The notes: generated from the sequence alone by a model not told the origin. Shown: positions 16,925 through 26,544, numbered from the stretch's first letter. The stretch is DNA of 50,030 nt from Aminobacter ciceronei (GCF_014138625.1 NZ_JACJHY010000039.1:1-50030); one strand, 5' to 3'. Program-made: numbers and translations.

Positions 16925-17481
16925 CGATACCCCCCACGAGTTTTCGTTGCTCTCTTACTTCATCAGTGAAACAAAATATTAACCTTACGTCCAGTCGGTA
17001 TACTCAGGCATCTCAGATGGGTCGAGAAGACGGACCCGCCCCTGTTCTTCCAAGGCCGCAAGCGACTGCCGACAAGACTGAGGCTCCGCGCATCCGTCGG
17101 CTCGATCCGGCATCACCCCGCATCCAGGCGCTTCACCTCGGCCGCCAGATGATCGCGTCCGGCGGCAACACCTTTTCTGCCGTCCATCGCTGAGCCTGTG
17201 CGAACCGGCGGCCGCCGATCCTGGTGGCCTGTGTCCCCGATGTTCTCCTCCGACTGACCGGCCTGCCTGTCTGAGGACAAATTTCGCGCCAGGATCAGCT
17301 GTTCAAGCGTGCCGGGGAATTGCATTCCAGAAGATGCGGAAGGCGGGCAAAAACTGACTGTGCAGGCGGTGGTTTTTGGTCGTGTCCTGCTTGCGACACC
17401 GCTAATTTGTGCGAAACTGCAGCCAATCGGTCGTTTCGGCACTCAAACCGCGGCCATGGAACGATTTCCGAAGGCTTTTCA
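16925..17481. other. 557-base gap upstream of cysD with no supported gene
   Basis: Short frames here (75 codons from 16966 on the plus strand; about 109 codons at 17113-17442 on the minus strand) have no ribosome site and no recognisable domain. The gap must hold the divergent promoters of the 468-residue gene and of cysDNCQ, but I could not place either with confidence. No sulfur-responsive leader structure was recognised. Confidence 0.4.
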
Positions 17482-18387
17482 ATGCTTGCCAGACTGACTC
17501 ACCTGGACCGTCTCGAGGCGGAGGCGATCCACATTTTCCGTGAGGTTGCCGCCACTTTCACCAAGCCTGTGATGCTCTATTCCGTGGGCAAGGATTCCTC
17601 GGTCCTGCTGCATCTGGCGATGAAGGCCTTCTACCCCGCCAAGCCGCCATTCCCCTTCCTGCATGTCGACACGACGTGGAAGTTCCGCGAGATGATCGAG
17701 TTCCGCGACGCGATGGCGCGCGAGCTCGGCTTCGACCTCCTGGTCCATGTCAATCCGGACGGCGTCCGCGACAACATCAATCCGTTCGATCACGGCTCGA
17801 ACACCCATACCCATGTGATGAAGACTGTCGGCCTGCGCCAGGCGCTCGACAAATACGGCTTCGACGCGGCCTTCGGCGGCGCCCGTCGCGACGAGGAGAA
17901 GTCGCGCGCCAAGGAGCGCATCTTTTCCTTCCGCAATGCCCAGCATGCCTGGGACCCGAAGAACCAGCGTCCAGAAATGTGGAAGATCTTCAACACCCGC
18001 GTCGCCCAGGGGGAATCGATCCGCGTCTTCCCGCTCTCCAACTGGACCGAGCTCGATATCTGGCAGTACATCCTGCAGGAAAACATTCCGATCGTGCCGC
18101 TCTATTTCGCCAAGCATCGGCCGGTGGTCGAGCGTGACGGCATGCTGATCCTGCGCGACGACGACCGCATGAAGCTCAGGCCGGGCGAGGTGGTCGAAAA
18201 CAAGCTCGTGCGCTTCCGCACGCTGGGCTGCTACCCGCTGACCGGCGCGATCGAATCCGACGCCGACAGCCTCGAAGGCATCGTCAGCGAGATGCTGACC
18301 GCCCGCACCTCCGAGCGGCAAGGACGCCTCATCGACCGCGACGAAGCCGGCTCGATGGAAAAGAAGAAGCGCGAAGGGTATTTCTGA
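17482..18387 (+). CDS. cysD: Sulfate adenylyltransferase subunit 2 (CysD)
   Basis: With the GTPase CysN, CysD converts sulfate and ATP to adenosine 5'-phosphosulfate, the first step of sulfate assimilation. The 301-residue product has the PP-loop motif SVGKDSS at 34-40, the [16 protein letters not shown] segment that follows it, the [15 protein letters not shown] region and [15 protein letters not shown], all typical of CysD/NodP. It ends in [20 protein letters not shown], the conserved tail. The ATG at 17482 ([12 protein letters not shown]) is preceded by GAAGG; the frame is open upstream to 17320 but not family-like. It is followed after two bases by cysNC. Rhizobial NodP is the same enzyme recruited for Nod-factor sulfation, but nothing here indicates a symbiosis locus. 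Confidence 0.96.
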   Translation: MLARLTHLDRLEAEAIHIFREVAATFTKPVMLYSVGKDSSVLLHLAMKAFYPAKPPFPFLHVDTTWKFREMIEFRDAMARELGFDLLVHVNPDGVRDNINPFDHGSNTHTHVMKTVGLRQALDKYGFDAAFGGARRDEEKSRAKERIFSFRNAQHAWDPKNQRPEMWKIFNTRVAQGESIRVFPLSNWTELDIWQYILQENIPIVPLYFAKHRPVVERDGMLILRDDDRMKLRPGEVVENKLVRFRTLGCYPLTGAIESDADSLEGIVSEMLTARTSERQGRLIDRDEAGSMEKKKREGYF

Positions 18388-18389
18388 GA

Positions 18390-20327
18390 ATGCGCCACGC
18401 CATGGCCACCAAGATCGAGGCCGCCGAGAGCGTCCGCGAATATCTCGCCGGCCAGGAGCAGAAGTCGCTCCTGCGCTTCCTGACCTGCGGCTCGGTCGAT
18501 GACGGCAAGTCGACGCTGATCGGCCGGCTTCTCTCCGACACCAAGCAGATCTTCGAAGACCAGCTCGCAGCCCTCGAGCGCGATTCGCGCAAGCACGGCA
18601 CGACAGGCGAGGACGTCGATTTCGCATTGCTGGTCGACGGGCTGGAAGCCGAGCGCGAGCAGGGCATCACCATCGATGTCGCCTACCGTTTCTTCGCCAC
18701 GCCGAAGCGCAAGTTCATCGTCGCCGACACGCCCGGCCATGAGCAGTACACCCGCAACATGGCAACCGGCGCCTCGACCGCCGACCTCGCCATCGTTCTC
18801 GTCGACGCGCGCCAGGGTGTGCTGCGCCAGACGCGCCGGCATTCGATCATCGCCTCGCTGCTCGGCATCAGGAACATCGTCGTCGCGATCAACAAGATCG
18901 ACCTCGTCGGCTTCGACCAGGGCGTGTTCGACCGCATCACTGCAGAATATGCCAGCTTCGCCGAAAGCCTCGGCTTCAGGTCTATCGTGCCGATCCCGAT
19001 GTCGGCGCGCTTCGGCGACAATGTCACGCGGCGCTCGGACAAGATGGGCTGGTATTCCGGCCCGACCCTGATCGAGCATCTCGAGACGGTTGTCGTTGAG
19101 GAAGAGGCGACCGACCGGCCGTTCCGCTTCCCGGTGCAATATGTCAACCGGCCCAATCTCGATTTCCGCGGCTTTGCCGGCACGATCGCCTCCGGATCGA
19201 TCTCGCAGGGCGACGAAATCGTCGTCGCCAAGTCAGGCAAGCCGTCGACGGTCAAGCGCATCGTCGCCCATGGCGGCGACCTGCGCAGCGCCGTTGCTGG
19301 CCAGGCCATCACCCTCGTGCTCGAAGACGAGGTCGAGGTGTCGCGCGGCAACCTTTTGGTTTCGCCTGATGCCCGGCCCGATGTCGCCGACCAGTTCGCC
19401 GCCAATGTCGTCTGGTTCGACGAGCAGGCGCTGCTGCCGGGGCGCTCCTACATCCTGCGCACCGAGACCGACCAGGCAAGCGCCACCGTCACCGAGCTGA
19501 AGTACCGCATCAACGTCAACGACTTCGCCCATGAGGCGGCCAAGTCACTGGAGATGAACGAAGTCGGCGTCTGCAACATCTCGACCCAGTCGCCTATCGC
19601 CTTCGACAGTTTTGCCGAAAACCGCACCACCGGCGCCTTCATCCTGATCGACCGGATCAGCAACGCCACCGTCGGCGCCGGCATGATCCTGCATCCGCTG
19701 CGGCGTTCTGAAAACATCCACTGGCAGTCGCTCGACGTGACCCGCCATGCCCGCGCCGACCTCAAGAACCAGCGCCCGGCGGTGCTGTGGTTCACCGGCC
19801 TGTCTGGTTCGGGCAAGTCGACAGTCGCCAACATGCTGGAAAAGAAGCTGCACGCGGCCGGCCGCCACACCTACATCCTCGACGGCGACAATGTCCGCCA
19901 TGGCCTCAACCGCGATCTCGGCTTCACCGACGAGGATCGTGTCGAGAACATCCGCCGCGTCGCCGAAGTCGCCAAGTTGATGGCCGATGCCGGCCTGATC
20001 GTCATCGTCTCCTTCATCTCGCCGTTCCGCGCCGAGCGCCGCATGGCGCGCGAATTGATGGGGCAGGGCGAGTTCGTCGAGGTCTTTGTCGACACGCCGT
20101 TCGAGGAGTGCGCCAAGCGCGACCCCAAGGGGCTGTATGCCCGTGCGCTCGCCGGCGCGATAAAGAACTTCACCGGTGTCGATTCGCCCTATGAAACGCC
20201 GGAGAATCCTGAGATTCATCTCCAGACACTCGGCAAGACCCCTGAAGAGATGGTCGAGACCGTCGAGCACTGGCTGAATGAGCGAGACCTTGCAGAGCAT
20301 CAATACGACGACGGCGGCGGTATCTGA
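18390..20327 (+). CDS. cysNC: Bifunctional sulfate adenylyltransferase subunit 1 / APS kinase (CysNC)
   Basis: The 645-residue fusion carries out the GTP-driven half of APS synthesis and then phosphorylates APS to PAPS. The N-terminal elongation-factor-like GTPase has GSVDDGKS at 34-41, DTPGH at 113-117 and NKID at 168-171, followed by two beta-barrel domains. The C-terminal APS kinase has GLSGSGKST at 470-478, the [15 protein letters not shown] substrate motif and [13 protein letters not shown]. Fused cysNC is common in rhizobia (NodQ is the symbiotic version). The start at 18390 is two bases after the cysD stop; MATKIE at 18402 is an equally possible start. The 3' end overlaps cysQ by 50 bases in another frame. 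Confidence 0.95.
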   Translation: MRHAMATKIEAAESVREYLAGQEQKSLLRFLTCGSVDDGKSTLIGRLLSDTKQIFEDQLAALERDSRKHGTTGEDVDFALLVDGLEAEREQGITIDVAYRFFATPKRKFIVADTPGHEQYTRNMATGASTADLAIVLVDARQGVLRQTRRHSIIASLLGIRNIVVAINKIDLVGFDQGVFDRITAEYASFAESLGFRSIVPIPMSARFGDNVTRRSDKMGWYSGPTLIEHLETVVVEEEATDRPFRFPVQYVNRPNLDFRGFAGTIASGSISQGDEIVVAKSGKPSTVKRIVAHGGDLRSAVAGQAITLVLEDEVEVSRGNLLVSPDARPDVADQFAANVVWFDEQALLPGRSYILRTETDQASATVTELKYRINVNDFAHEAAKSLEMNEVGVCNISTQSPIAFDSFAENRTTGAFILIDRISNATVGAGMILHPLRRSENIHWQSLDVTRHARADLKNQRPAVLWFTGLSGSGKSTVANMLEKKLHAAGRHTYILDGDNVRHGLNRDLGFTDEDRVENIRRVAEVAKLMADAGLIVIVSFISPFRAERRMARELMGQGEFVEVFVDTPFEECAKRDPKGLYARALAGAIKNFTGVDSPYETPENPEIHLQTLGKTPEEMVETVEHWLNERDLAEHQYDDGGGI

Positions 20328-21129
20328 CGAAGCCATACTGGAGACCTTCGAACGCCTGGCCATCGCGGCCGGGCGAGCGATCATGGAGGTCTACAATTCC
20401 GAGATCACGGTGACGGACAAGGCGGATGCCTCGCCCGTCACGCAGGCCGACAGGGCTGCTGAAAAGATCATCCTCGAAGGATTGCGCGCGGCCTTTTCAG
20501 GTGTGCCATGTGTCGCCGAGGAAGAGACGTCGGAGGGTGTGATTGCGCCCGATCTCGGCCGCGCCTTCTTCGTCATCGACCCGCTCGACGGCACCAAGGA
20601 ATTCGTCAAGCGGCGCACCGACTTCACCGTCAATATCGCGCTTGTCCGCGACGGCGCGCCCGAAATCGGCGTCGTCTATGCACCTTGCACCGGCCGGTTC
20701 TTTGCCGGCCGCCCTGGCAAGGCCGAAGCCTTCGAGATCGTCGACGGCGTGGCCGCCGGCCGCCGCCAGATTCATGTGCGCGAAGGCCGTGAGCCGCTGA
20801 CCATCGTCGCCAGCCGGTCGCACCTGACACCCGAGACCGAAACCTTCATCAAGCGCGTGCATGCCGCCGAGATCGTCTCGGTCGGCTCGTCGCTGAAGTT
20901 CTGCCTGCTGGCATCTGGTGAGGCCGACCTCTATCCGCGCTTCGGCCGGACAATGGAATGGGATACGGCGGCGGGCGATGCGGTGTTGCGCGCCGCCGGC
21001 GGCACCACCCATACGCTGGATGGCGCGCCGCTGGTCTATGGCAAGCGCAACCAGGCCAATGATGCGGATTTCGCCAATCCGCATTTCGTCTCGAGCGGCC
21101 GGATCATCGACCCGGCCTTCATGTTCTGA
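20278..21129 (+). CDS. cysQ: 3'(2'),5'-bisphosphate nucleotidase (CysQ)
   Basis: CysQ removes the 3' phosphate of PAP, the inhibitory by-product of PAPS use, and so completes the sulfate-activation set. The 283-residue protein of the inositol-monophosphatase fold shows the metal-binding EEE at 81-83, the signature [10 protein letters not shown] at 101-110 and the late motif [11 protein letters not shown]. The only plausible ATG is at 20278, inside the end of cysNC, so the genes overlap by 50 bases; the next methionine is 36 residues in and would cut the first helix. The overlap suggests translational coupling. The gene converges on the aminotransferase at 21144. Confidence 0.93.
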   Translation: MSETLQSINTTTAAVSDEAILETFERLAIAAGRAIMEVYNSEITVTDKADASPVTQADRAAEKIILEGLRAAFSGVPCVAEEETSEGVIAPDLGRAFFVIDPLDGTKEFVKRRTDFTVNIALVRDGAPEIGVVYAPCTGRFFAGRPGKAEAFEIVDGVAAGRRQIHVREGREPLTIVASRSHLTPETETFIKRVHAAEIVSVGSSLKFCLLASGEADLYPRFGRTMEWDTAAGDAVLRAAGGTTHTLDGAPLVYGKRNQANDADFANPHFVSSGRIIDPAFMF

Positions 21130-21143
21130 TCTGAAATTACCGC

Positions 21144-22286
21144 TTATTCGGCCGCGATCTTGGCCGAGTTGGAGCCGACATAGTTGCGGATCGTGGTGAT
21201 GATCCGGTCCTGGTCGGCTTCGCTGAGGTAAGGATGCATCGGCAGGCACAGGATGGTGCCCGGCACGGCATCGGATACCGGCAGGCCGCCCGGCGTGCGC
21301 GGGTAGTGGCTGTAGGCCACCTGCACATGCAGCGGCTTCACGTAATAGATGACCGACGGAATGCCCTCGGCCTGCAGGTGCTGCTTCAGGCCGTCTCGGT
21401 CCGCAGTCTCGATGGCGTATTGGGCCCAGGCCGAACGGCCGCCGGAAGGTGCGCGCGAGGCTTTCACCACATCGCCGAGGCCGTCGGCATAACGCTGGGC
21501 GACGCGCGCACGCGCCTCCATCTCGTCTTCCAGGATCGCCAGCTTCTCGATCAGGATCGCTGCCTGCAGCGTGTCGAGGCGCGAGTTCAGGCCGACATGG
21601 ATGTTGTCGTACTGGGTCTCGCCCTTGCCGTGGAAGGCGAAGGAACGCAGCTTGGCTGCGAACGCGTCGTCATTGGTGAACATCGCACCGCCGTCGCCAT
21701 AGCAGCCGAGCGGCTTGGCCGGATAGAAGCTGGTGGCGGCGACATGGCCGTAGGCGCCGCACATCTTGCCGTCCTGCGAGCCGCCGATCGACTGGGCGGC
21801 GTCCTCGATGACCAGCAGGTTCTCGCGCTTGGCAATCGCATCGATGGCCGCATAGTCGGCGGCGATGCCGAACAGGTCCACCGGGATGATCGCCTTGGGC
21901 TTCAGGCGGCCTTCGGCCTTGATCATGGCGATCGCGGCTTCGAGGCTCTCGATGGATATGTTGTAGGTATCCGGCTCGATGTCGACGAAGACCGGCTCGG
22001 CCTTGGCAAGCGCCACCACTTCGGCGGTGGCCGCGAAGGTGAAGCTCGGCACGAACACCGCATCACCTGGGCCGATGCCGGAGGCGAGCAGAGGCAGCAG
22101 CAGCGCGTCGGTGCCGTTGGCGCAGGCGACCACATGCTTGACGCCGACATATTCGGCGAGCTGGTTCTCGAATTCGGTGACTTCCGGACCGAGGATGTAG
22201 CGTCCTTCATCGACAACCTTGTCGATGGCCGCCTTCAGACGGTCGCGGATTCGTTCGCGCTGCGCGCCGAGATCGATGAACTGCAT
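21144..22286 (-). CDS. DegT/DnrJ/EryC1/StrS family sugar aminotransferase
   Basis: This 380-residue PLP enzyme transfers an amino group to a keto sugar nucleotide for surface polysaccharide or glycan synthesis. It has NGTDALLLPLLASGIGPGD, PSFTFAATAEVV, EDAAQS at 161-166 and the PLP lysine Lys191 in SFYPAKPLGCYGDGGAM, followed by the conserved HVGLNSRLDTLQAAIL. Overall it is closest to the WbpE/WlbC-like group acting on UDP-3-keto-GlcNAcA, an inference from the SFYPAKPLGCYGDGGA wording that does not fix the substrate. The ATG at 22284-22286 (MQFIDLGAQRERIR) has GGGG at normal distance. No other sugar-nucleotide gene is adjacent; the nearest is the epimerase at 10 kb. Confidence 0.9.
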   Translation of the reverse strand: MQFIDLGAQRERIRDRLKAAIDKVVDEGRYILGPEVTEFENQLAEYVGVKHVVACANGTDALLLPLLASGIGPGDAVFVPSFTFAATAEVVALAKAEPVFVDIEPDTYNISIESLEAAIAMIKAEGRLKPKAIIPVDLFGIAADYAAIDAIAKRENLLVIEDAAQSIGGSQDGKMCGAYGHVAATSFYPAKPLGCYGDGGAMFTNDDAFAAKLRSFAFHGKGETQYDNIHVGLNSRLDTLQAAILIEKLAILEDEMEARARVAQRYADGLGDVVKASRAPSGGRSAWAQYAIETADRDGLKQHLQAEGIPSVIYYVKPLHVQVAYSHYPRTPGGLPVSDAVPGTILCLPMHPYLSEADQDRIITTIRNYVGSNSAKIAAE

Positions 22287-22519
22287 TATTGCCCCAAAAC
22301 CCAATCGTTTCTTCGCGCCGCTGATAGCAGAGTTGGGGTGCCCGAAAAAGCCGAGCACCCTGCGGCATGCAGGGCGCGGCTGCGGTTCCTGTTACTTTCG
22401 GTTGCAGCGATTTCGCGTCGAAAATGGCGGAAAACAGGGACTTTCAGGCAGATGCGTTTAAGCCGGCTTGCCGATGCGAAACATAAAGTGATCGCTGAAA
22501 TCGCCTGTAAACGCCCGAT

Positions 22520-23443
22520 TCAGGCCAGTTCGCGCCGCCATGGCGGGTTTGCGCCTGCCCTGGATACGGTTACCGCCGCGGCCCGCGCGCCGAGCGAAAG
22601 TGCCGCTTCGATGGCTGGTTCCGACAGGTCCGCAACAGCGTCCTTGGTCAGCATCTTCTGTTCGTGCAGCGAGGCGAGAACGCCGGCATTGAAGGTGTCG
22701 CCGGCGCCGACTGTGTCGACCACCGTTACCTTTTCCGGCGTCACCGAGATGGTATGGCTGGCGCTGTAGGCGGTTGCGCCCTTGCTGCCCCTGGTGACGA
22801 TCACCAGCTTCGGGCCCTGGCCCAGCCAGTGCGCCGCGATCTCGTCATGGCTGCCGGTCTCGCCGAACCAGGCCAGGTCCTCGTCCGAAAGCTTGACGAT
22901 GTCGGCCATGACAAGCATGCGGCGCATGCGTCCAAGATGCGCCTGCTTGTCCTGGATGAAACCCGGCCGGATGTTGGGGTCGAACATCATGACGCGGCGC
23001 TGGTGCTCGCGCTTCATCAGCGCCTCGTAGGCGGAACCGCATGGCTCGGGAATGAGGCTGATCGCGCCGAACAGCATGGCATCGATGTCGTCGCCAAGGC
23101 TCGGCAGATCGGCCTCGGTCAGCATGCGGCCGGCGGTGTTTTCGTCATAGAAGGTGTAGGTGGCGTGGCCGTTGTCGAGCCGGACGAAGGCCAACGTCGT
23201 CGGCCGTCCCGACAGATTGGCGTGGCGCGAGCCGACATTGCTCGCTGCGAGCACGTCGCGGATCTGCTGGCCGAACAGGTCGGATGACAGGCCGGAGAAG
23301 AATTCGGTCGGCACGCCCAGGCGCCCGAGCGCGATCGCCGAATTGAAGATCGCACCGCCGGCATAAGGCGCAAAGGCAGGTTCGCCGTCGGGACTTTGCC
23401 GTGGCAGCATGTCGATGAGCGCTTCGCCGCAGCACAGGATCAT
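22520..23443 (-). CDS. PfkB-family carbohydrate kinase (probable fructokinase)
   Basis: The 307-residue kinase phosphorylates an imported sugar; context (fructose-type ABC transporter, RbsD/FucU mutarotase) suggests fructose, with ribose or another ketose possible. The N-terminal PfkB signature is GGAIFNSAIALGRLG (29-43) and the ATP-binding and catalytic signature is DTVGAGDTFNAG (243-254) with base Asp249. The start overlaps the stop of the upstream mutarotase gene by four bases (ATGA), which points to coupled translation in a ROK-mutarotase-kinase operon. In Sinorhizobium the corresponding kinase (frcK) follows the transporter genes on the same strand, so the layout here differs. Confidence 0.9.
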   Translation of the reverse strand: MILCCGEALIDMLPRQSPDGEPAFAPYAGGAIFNSAIALGRLGVPTEFFSGLSSDLFGQQIRDVLAASNVGSRHANLSGRPTTLAFVRLDNGHATYTFYDENTAGRMLTEADLPSLGDDIDAMLFGAISLIPEPCGSAYEALMKREHQRRVMMFDPNIRPGFIQDKQAHLGRMRRMLVMADIVKLSDEDLAWFGETGSHDEIAAHWLGQGPKLVIVTRGSKGATAYSASHTISVTPEKVTVVDTVGAGDTFNAGVLASLHEQKMLTKDAVADLSEPAIEAALSLGARAAAVTVSRAGANPPWRRELA

Positions 23444-23886
23444 GATTTGCCGGTTCCCTCTGGATAGATGACGCCCTTGCGGACGATGACATTGGCGTAG
23501 AGCCTTGGCTCGCTGGTGGCAATGATGGTGTGGGCCGCCTTGACCTTGTCGTAGAAGGCATCACCGGCGAGCGGCACGACGGCGAAGCCGGGTGCGCGAT
23601 GGGCACAGACCTCTGCGATTTCGCCATGCACGGGGTCGGACACGTCAGGGTCGCCCTTGACCGAGGAGCGGAAGATCGCCTGCGGCACGAAATCGTCGAC
23701 CGGCAGCACCTGCAGCACGGCGTCGAGCACCGGGATCAGGTCCAGCCCGTCGGCGCGGACGACGCGGCGACCATGCTCGAGCGCGGGATAGTTGCCGTCG
23801 ACGATGGCGATCTCGTCGCCATGGCCCATCGCCCGCAAGGTGAAGAGCAGTTCGGGTCCGAGCAGGGCGGGAATGTTGATGAGCAC
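23440..23886 (-). CDS. RbsD/FucU-family sugar mutarotase
   Basis: The 148-residue protein begins MLINIPALLGPELLFTLRAMGHGDEI. The pattern 'LGPELL..L..MGHGDEI.I.D.N.P' with the catalytic His after MG is the RbsD/FucU signature; the end YANVIVRKGVIYPEG is also typical. These enzymes interconvert ring forms of ribose, fucose or related sugars so the kinase or transporter receives the right anomer. The start is a GTG (23884-23886) with GAGGGG nine bases upstream, and it lies two bases from the stop of the ROK gene. Its length and start choice fit the family; the sequence is closer to FucU than to RbsD, but which sugar it handles is not fixed. Confidence 0.88.
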   Translation of the reverse strand: MLINIPALLGPELLFTLRAMGHGDEIAIVDGNYPALEHGRRVVRADGLDLIPVLDAVLQVLPVDDFVPQAIFRSSVKGDPDVSDPVHGEIAEVCAHRAPGFAVVPLAGDAFYDKVKAAHTIIATSEPRLYANVIVRKGVIYPEGTGKS

Positions 23887-23888
23887 GA

Positions 23889-25127
23889 TCAGACCCCTCG
23901 CGACGGTGCGGTCGAGCCGATGAGGAAGCGCTCTGACAGCGGCAGGCTGGCGCCGCCCATGGCGCGCGCATGGATGCCGACGGTGCCCTCGCGGACGGAC
24001 GGGATACGCAAGCCCTCGACGTCGATCCTGCCGATCGCCGACTGCACTGCCTGCACCAGGCGGGCGCGGATCGACGCCGGCATCCAGCCGTCGATGACAG
24101 CACTTTCGAAATCGATGACCGAGGCCGACGCCACGATGGCATAGGCAAGCGCCTCCGAGGCGGTCGTAATCCAGTTGTCGAGGTCGGGGCCCATGTCGGG
24201 CCCGAGATCTTGCCATTCCTCGGGCGATGTCCAGAGGTAGGCCGCTTCGATACCCCTGGCGTTCAGTGCCTTTTCGAGCACGGCGATGGAGGCGACGTCG
24301 ATGAGCTGGGTTGGCCTGCCGCCGGGGCCCGGCACCGGCATCGAGCCGAGCGCGCCGGCATTGCCCGTCGGACCGCTGTAGAGCCTGCCGTTCAGCACCA
24401 CGCCGCCGCCGGCGAAGGCGCCGATGTAGAAATAGACGAAGTCGCGCAGCGCGCCCATGTCGCCGAACACCAGTTCGGCGCCGCAGGCGGAGGTGGCGTC
24501 GTTCTGGAGATAGACGGGGAAGGAAAACAGCGCCTGCAGGTCGGCGCGGATGTCGCGGTTGCGCCAGGCATCCATGATTTCTCGCGGAGCACCCGCCGTG
24601 TCGACCCAGTTCCAGAGCTCGAACGGCATGGCGACGCCGAGGCCGGCGATGCGCTTGTCCTGCTCGCGCGTCAGGCCGGCACGCATCTGGGCGATGCCTG
24701 ATTTCACGAATTCGATGGTGTCCTGAGGCGTCGGGTAGCCATAGGAATTCTGCAGCATCGCCCGCGTTCTGCCGAGAAAATCGATCAGCACGAGTTCGGC
24801 GCTGCGGCGACCGATCTTGAGGCCGATGAAGAAGGCGCCTTCCGGGTTGAGCGCCATCGGAATGGAGGGCTGGCCGATCTTGCCGCGGATCGGCTCCTGG
24901 CGCAGCAGAAGCCCTTCGACCTCCAGTTCGCGCATGATGACGGAGACGGTCTGCGCCGACAGGCCGGTCATGCGGGCGATGTCGGATTTGGCCAGCGCGC
25001 CGCTCTGCCTGACCAGTGACAGCACCAGCCGCTCGTTCTGGTCGCGCATGCCGCTCTGGTTGGTGCCGCGCAATTGCGGGGTCTCCGCAGCATCGGGCGA
25101 ACCGTGCCTCAAACTCCCGGCCTCCAC
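23889..25127 (-). CDS. frcR: ROK-family transcriptional regulator (FrcR-like)
   Basis: The 412-residue protein has a winged-helix DNA-binding head (MRDQNERLVLSLVRQSGALAKSDIARMTGLSAQTVSVIMRELE) and a ROK sugar-kinase-like body with FIGLKIGRRSAELVLIDFLG, LGVAMPFELW, LQNDATSACGAELVFGD and the GGGVVLNGRLYSG loop. The zinc motif CxCGxxGC usual in ROK proteins is absent; the equivalent stretch is PVPGPGGRPTQLIDV. I place the start at the GTG 25125-25127 because GGGAGG lies six bases upstream. It heads a leftward operon with the mutarotase and kinase and is divergent from frcB across an operator. By context it is the repressor of sugar uptake; the symbol follows Sinorhizobium and is tentative. Confidence 0.88.
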   Translation of the reverse strand: MEAGSLRHGSPDAAETPQLRGTNQSGMRDQNERLVLSLVRQSGALAKSDIARMTGLSAQTVSVIMRELEVEGLLLRQEPIRGKIGQPSIPMALNPEGAFFIGLKIGRRSAELVLIDFLGRTRAMLQNSYGYPTPQDTIEFVKSGIAQMRAGLTREQDKRIAGLGVAMPFELWNWVDTAGAPREIMDAWRNRDIRADLQALFSFPVYLQNDATSACGAELVFGDMGALRDFVYFYIGAFAGGGVVLNGRLYSGPTGNAGALGSMPVPGPGGRPTQLIDVASIAVLEKALNARGIEAAYLWTSPEEWQDLGPDMGPDLDNWITTASEALAYAIVASASVIDFESAVIDGWMPASIRARLVQAVQSAIGRIDVEGLRIPSVREGTVGIHARAMGGASLPLSERFLIGSTAPSRGV

Positions 25128-25150
25128 CGGCTTCCTCCCATACTTCGCGG

Positions 25151-25220
25151 TCTTCTCAGAAGATCCGCCCGCGGTCTTCTCCAGAGATCCGCTCAGCGGT
25201 TTTCCTGAAAATCCGCAATT
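25151..25220. repeat. Imperfect tandem repeat (about 24 bp x 3) upstream of the ROK gene
   Basis: Three successive units share the wording TCTTCTC(C)AGA(A)GATCCGC: 25151-25174, 25175-25199 and 25200-25220, the last more degenerate. They sit in the leader of the ROK gene between its start codon and the operator. If translated in the ROK frame they would give a repeated SGSLEKTAG / GSSEKTAKYG peptide, so they may be a relic of a longer N-terminus or a leader feature. Confidence 0.55.
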
Positions 25221-25254
25221 CTCTTTTGCGGCAGAATGCGGGCCGACCGCAATC

Positions 25255-25292
25255 CTGTCAATAATAAATAAGAGTGATTTAATTATTGACAG
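25255..25292. promoter_or_regulatory. Divergent operator/promoter for ROK operon and frcBCA
   Basis: CTGTCAATAAT (25255-25265) is repeated as its exact complement ATTATTGACAG (25282-25292), an 11-bp perfect inverted repeat with a 16-base AT-rich spacer. Each arm contains TTGACA pointing outward: on the plus strand at 25286-25291 toward frcB and on the minus strand at 25256-25261 toward the ROK gene. For the minus strand a CATTCT lies 17 bases further as a possible -10; the plus-strand -10 is weak. AT-rich, TTATT-containing palindromes are usual for ROK regulators. A repressor bound here would cover both -35 regions at once. Confidence 0.75.
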
Positions 25293-25409
25293 GCGGCCCC
25301 GATTGGTGTTTCGTCGGCGCCGGATACTCGACTGGGAAGAGTGAACGAGCATCCGGAGCACGGCCCGCTGACGGGCGTGCATGGTTTGGTTCTGGGAGGA
25401 GTGCCCCTT

Positions 25410-26441
25410 ATGAAATTTTCGGTTCTGAAGACGACTGTCTTTGGTGCGGCCGTTGCCGCGCTCGCCGCTGTCGCAGCCCCTGCATCCGCTGCCGACGTCG
25501 GCGCCTGCCTGATCACCAAGACTGACACCAACCCCTTCTTCGTCAAGATGAAGGAAGGTGCCACCGCCAAGGCGACTGAGCTCGGCGTGACGCTGAAGAG
25601 TTATGCCGGCAAGATCGACGGCGACTCGGAAAGCCAGGTCGCGGCGATCGAGACCTGCATCGCCGACGGTGCCAAGGGCATCCTGATCACCGCGTCCGAC
25701 ACCAAGGGCATCGTGCCTGCGGTCAAGAAGGCGCGCGATGCCGGCATCCTGGTCATCGCACTCGACACCCCGCTGGAGCCGGCTGACGCTGCCGACGCCA
25801 CCTTCGCCACCGACAATCTGCTTGCCGGCAAGCTGATCGGCCAGTGGGCTGCCGCCACGCTCGGCGACAAGGCCAAGGACGCCAAGGTTGCCTTCCTCGA
25901 CCTGACCCCGTCGCAGCCGACCGTCGACGTCCTGCGCGACCAGGGCTTCATGATGGGCTTCGGCATCGACGTGAAGGACGCCAACAAGATCGGCGACGAA
26001 GACGATGCCCGCATCGTCGGCCACGACGTCACCAACGGCAATGAAGAAGGTGGCCGCAAGGCGATGGAGAACCTGCTCCAGAAGGATCCGGGCATCACCG
26101 TCGTCCACACCATCAACGAGCCTGCCGCTGCCGGCGCCTATGAAGCACTCAAGGCCGTGGGAATGGAGAAGAACGTGCTGATCGTCTCCGTCGACGGCGG
26201 CTGCCCGGGCGTCAAGAACGTCCAGGATGGCGTCATCGGTGCGACCTCGCAGCAGTATCCTCTGATGATGGCCGCTCTCGGCATCGAGGCGATCAAGAAG
26301 TTCGCCGACAGCGGCGAGAAGCCCAAGCCGACCGAAGGCAAGGACTTCTTCGACACCGGCGTTTCGCTCGTGACCGACAAGCCGGCCACCGGCGTGGAAT
26401 CGATCGACGTGAAGACCGGCCTGGAAAAGTGCTGGGGTTGA
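25410..26441 (+). CDS. frcB: Sugar ABC transporter substrate-binding protein FrcB
   Basis: The 343-residue protein has a Sec signal peptide ([20 protein letters not shown], cleavage likely after ASA at 25-27) and a type I periplasmic-binding fold starting [22 protein letters not shown]. The [20 protein letters not shown] and [25 protein letters not shown] segments match fructose/ribose binding proteins of the FrcB group. In Sinorhizobium FrcB binds fructose, mannose and ribose. The ATG at 25410 follows GGGAGGAG at a slightly long distance. The mature protein works in the periplasm with FrcC and FrcA; a hairpin after the stop probably keeps its mRNA more abundant than the rest of the operon. 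Confidence 0.93.
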   Translation: MKFSVLKTTVFGAAVAALAAVAAPASAADVGACLITKTDTNPFFVKMKEGATAKATELGVTLKSYAGKIDGDSESQVAAIETCIADGAKGILITASDTKGIVPAVKKARDAGILVIALDTPLEPADAADATFATDNLLAGKLIGQWAAATLGDKAKDAKVAFLDLTPSQPTVDVLRDQGFMMGFGIDVKDANKIGDEDDARIVGHDVTNGNEEGGRKAMENLLQKDPGITVVHTINEPAAAGAYEALKAVGMEKNVLIVSVDGGCPGVKNVQDGVIGATSQQYPLMMAALGIEAIKKFADSGEKPKPTEGKDFFDTGVSLVTDKPATGVESIDVKTGLEKCWG

Positions 26442-26478
26442 TCTGACCGCCTGACGGCGAGACACTTCCTTGCAGACG

Positions 26479-26502
26479 AAGGGCGACCCCTTGGTCGCCC
26501 TT
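26479..26502 (+). terminator. Intercistronic hairpin between frcB and frcC
   Basis: AAGGGCGACC (26479-26488) pairs perfectly with GGTCGCCCTT (26493-26502) around CCTT. Stems like this after a binding-protein gene usually act as partial terminators or 3' stabilisers that set a high ratio of binding protein to permease. No T run follows, which agrees with read-through to frcC. Confidence 0.65.
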
Positions 26503-26544
26503 CCTACAAGGGGGCTATGAAATCCCTGATGGGAGGAAATCGAC

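Noticed and set aside
17482-20327. cysD-cysNC as symbiotic nodPQ
   Set aside because: The genes sit with cysQ and without nod genes, nod boxes or other symbiosis markers, so housekeeping sulfate assimilation is the simpler reading.
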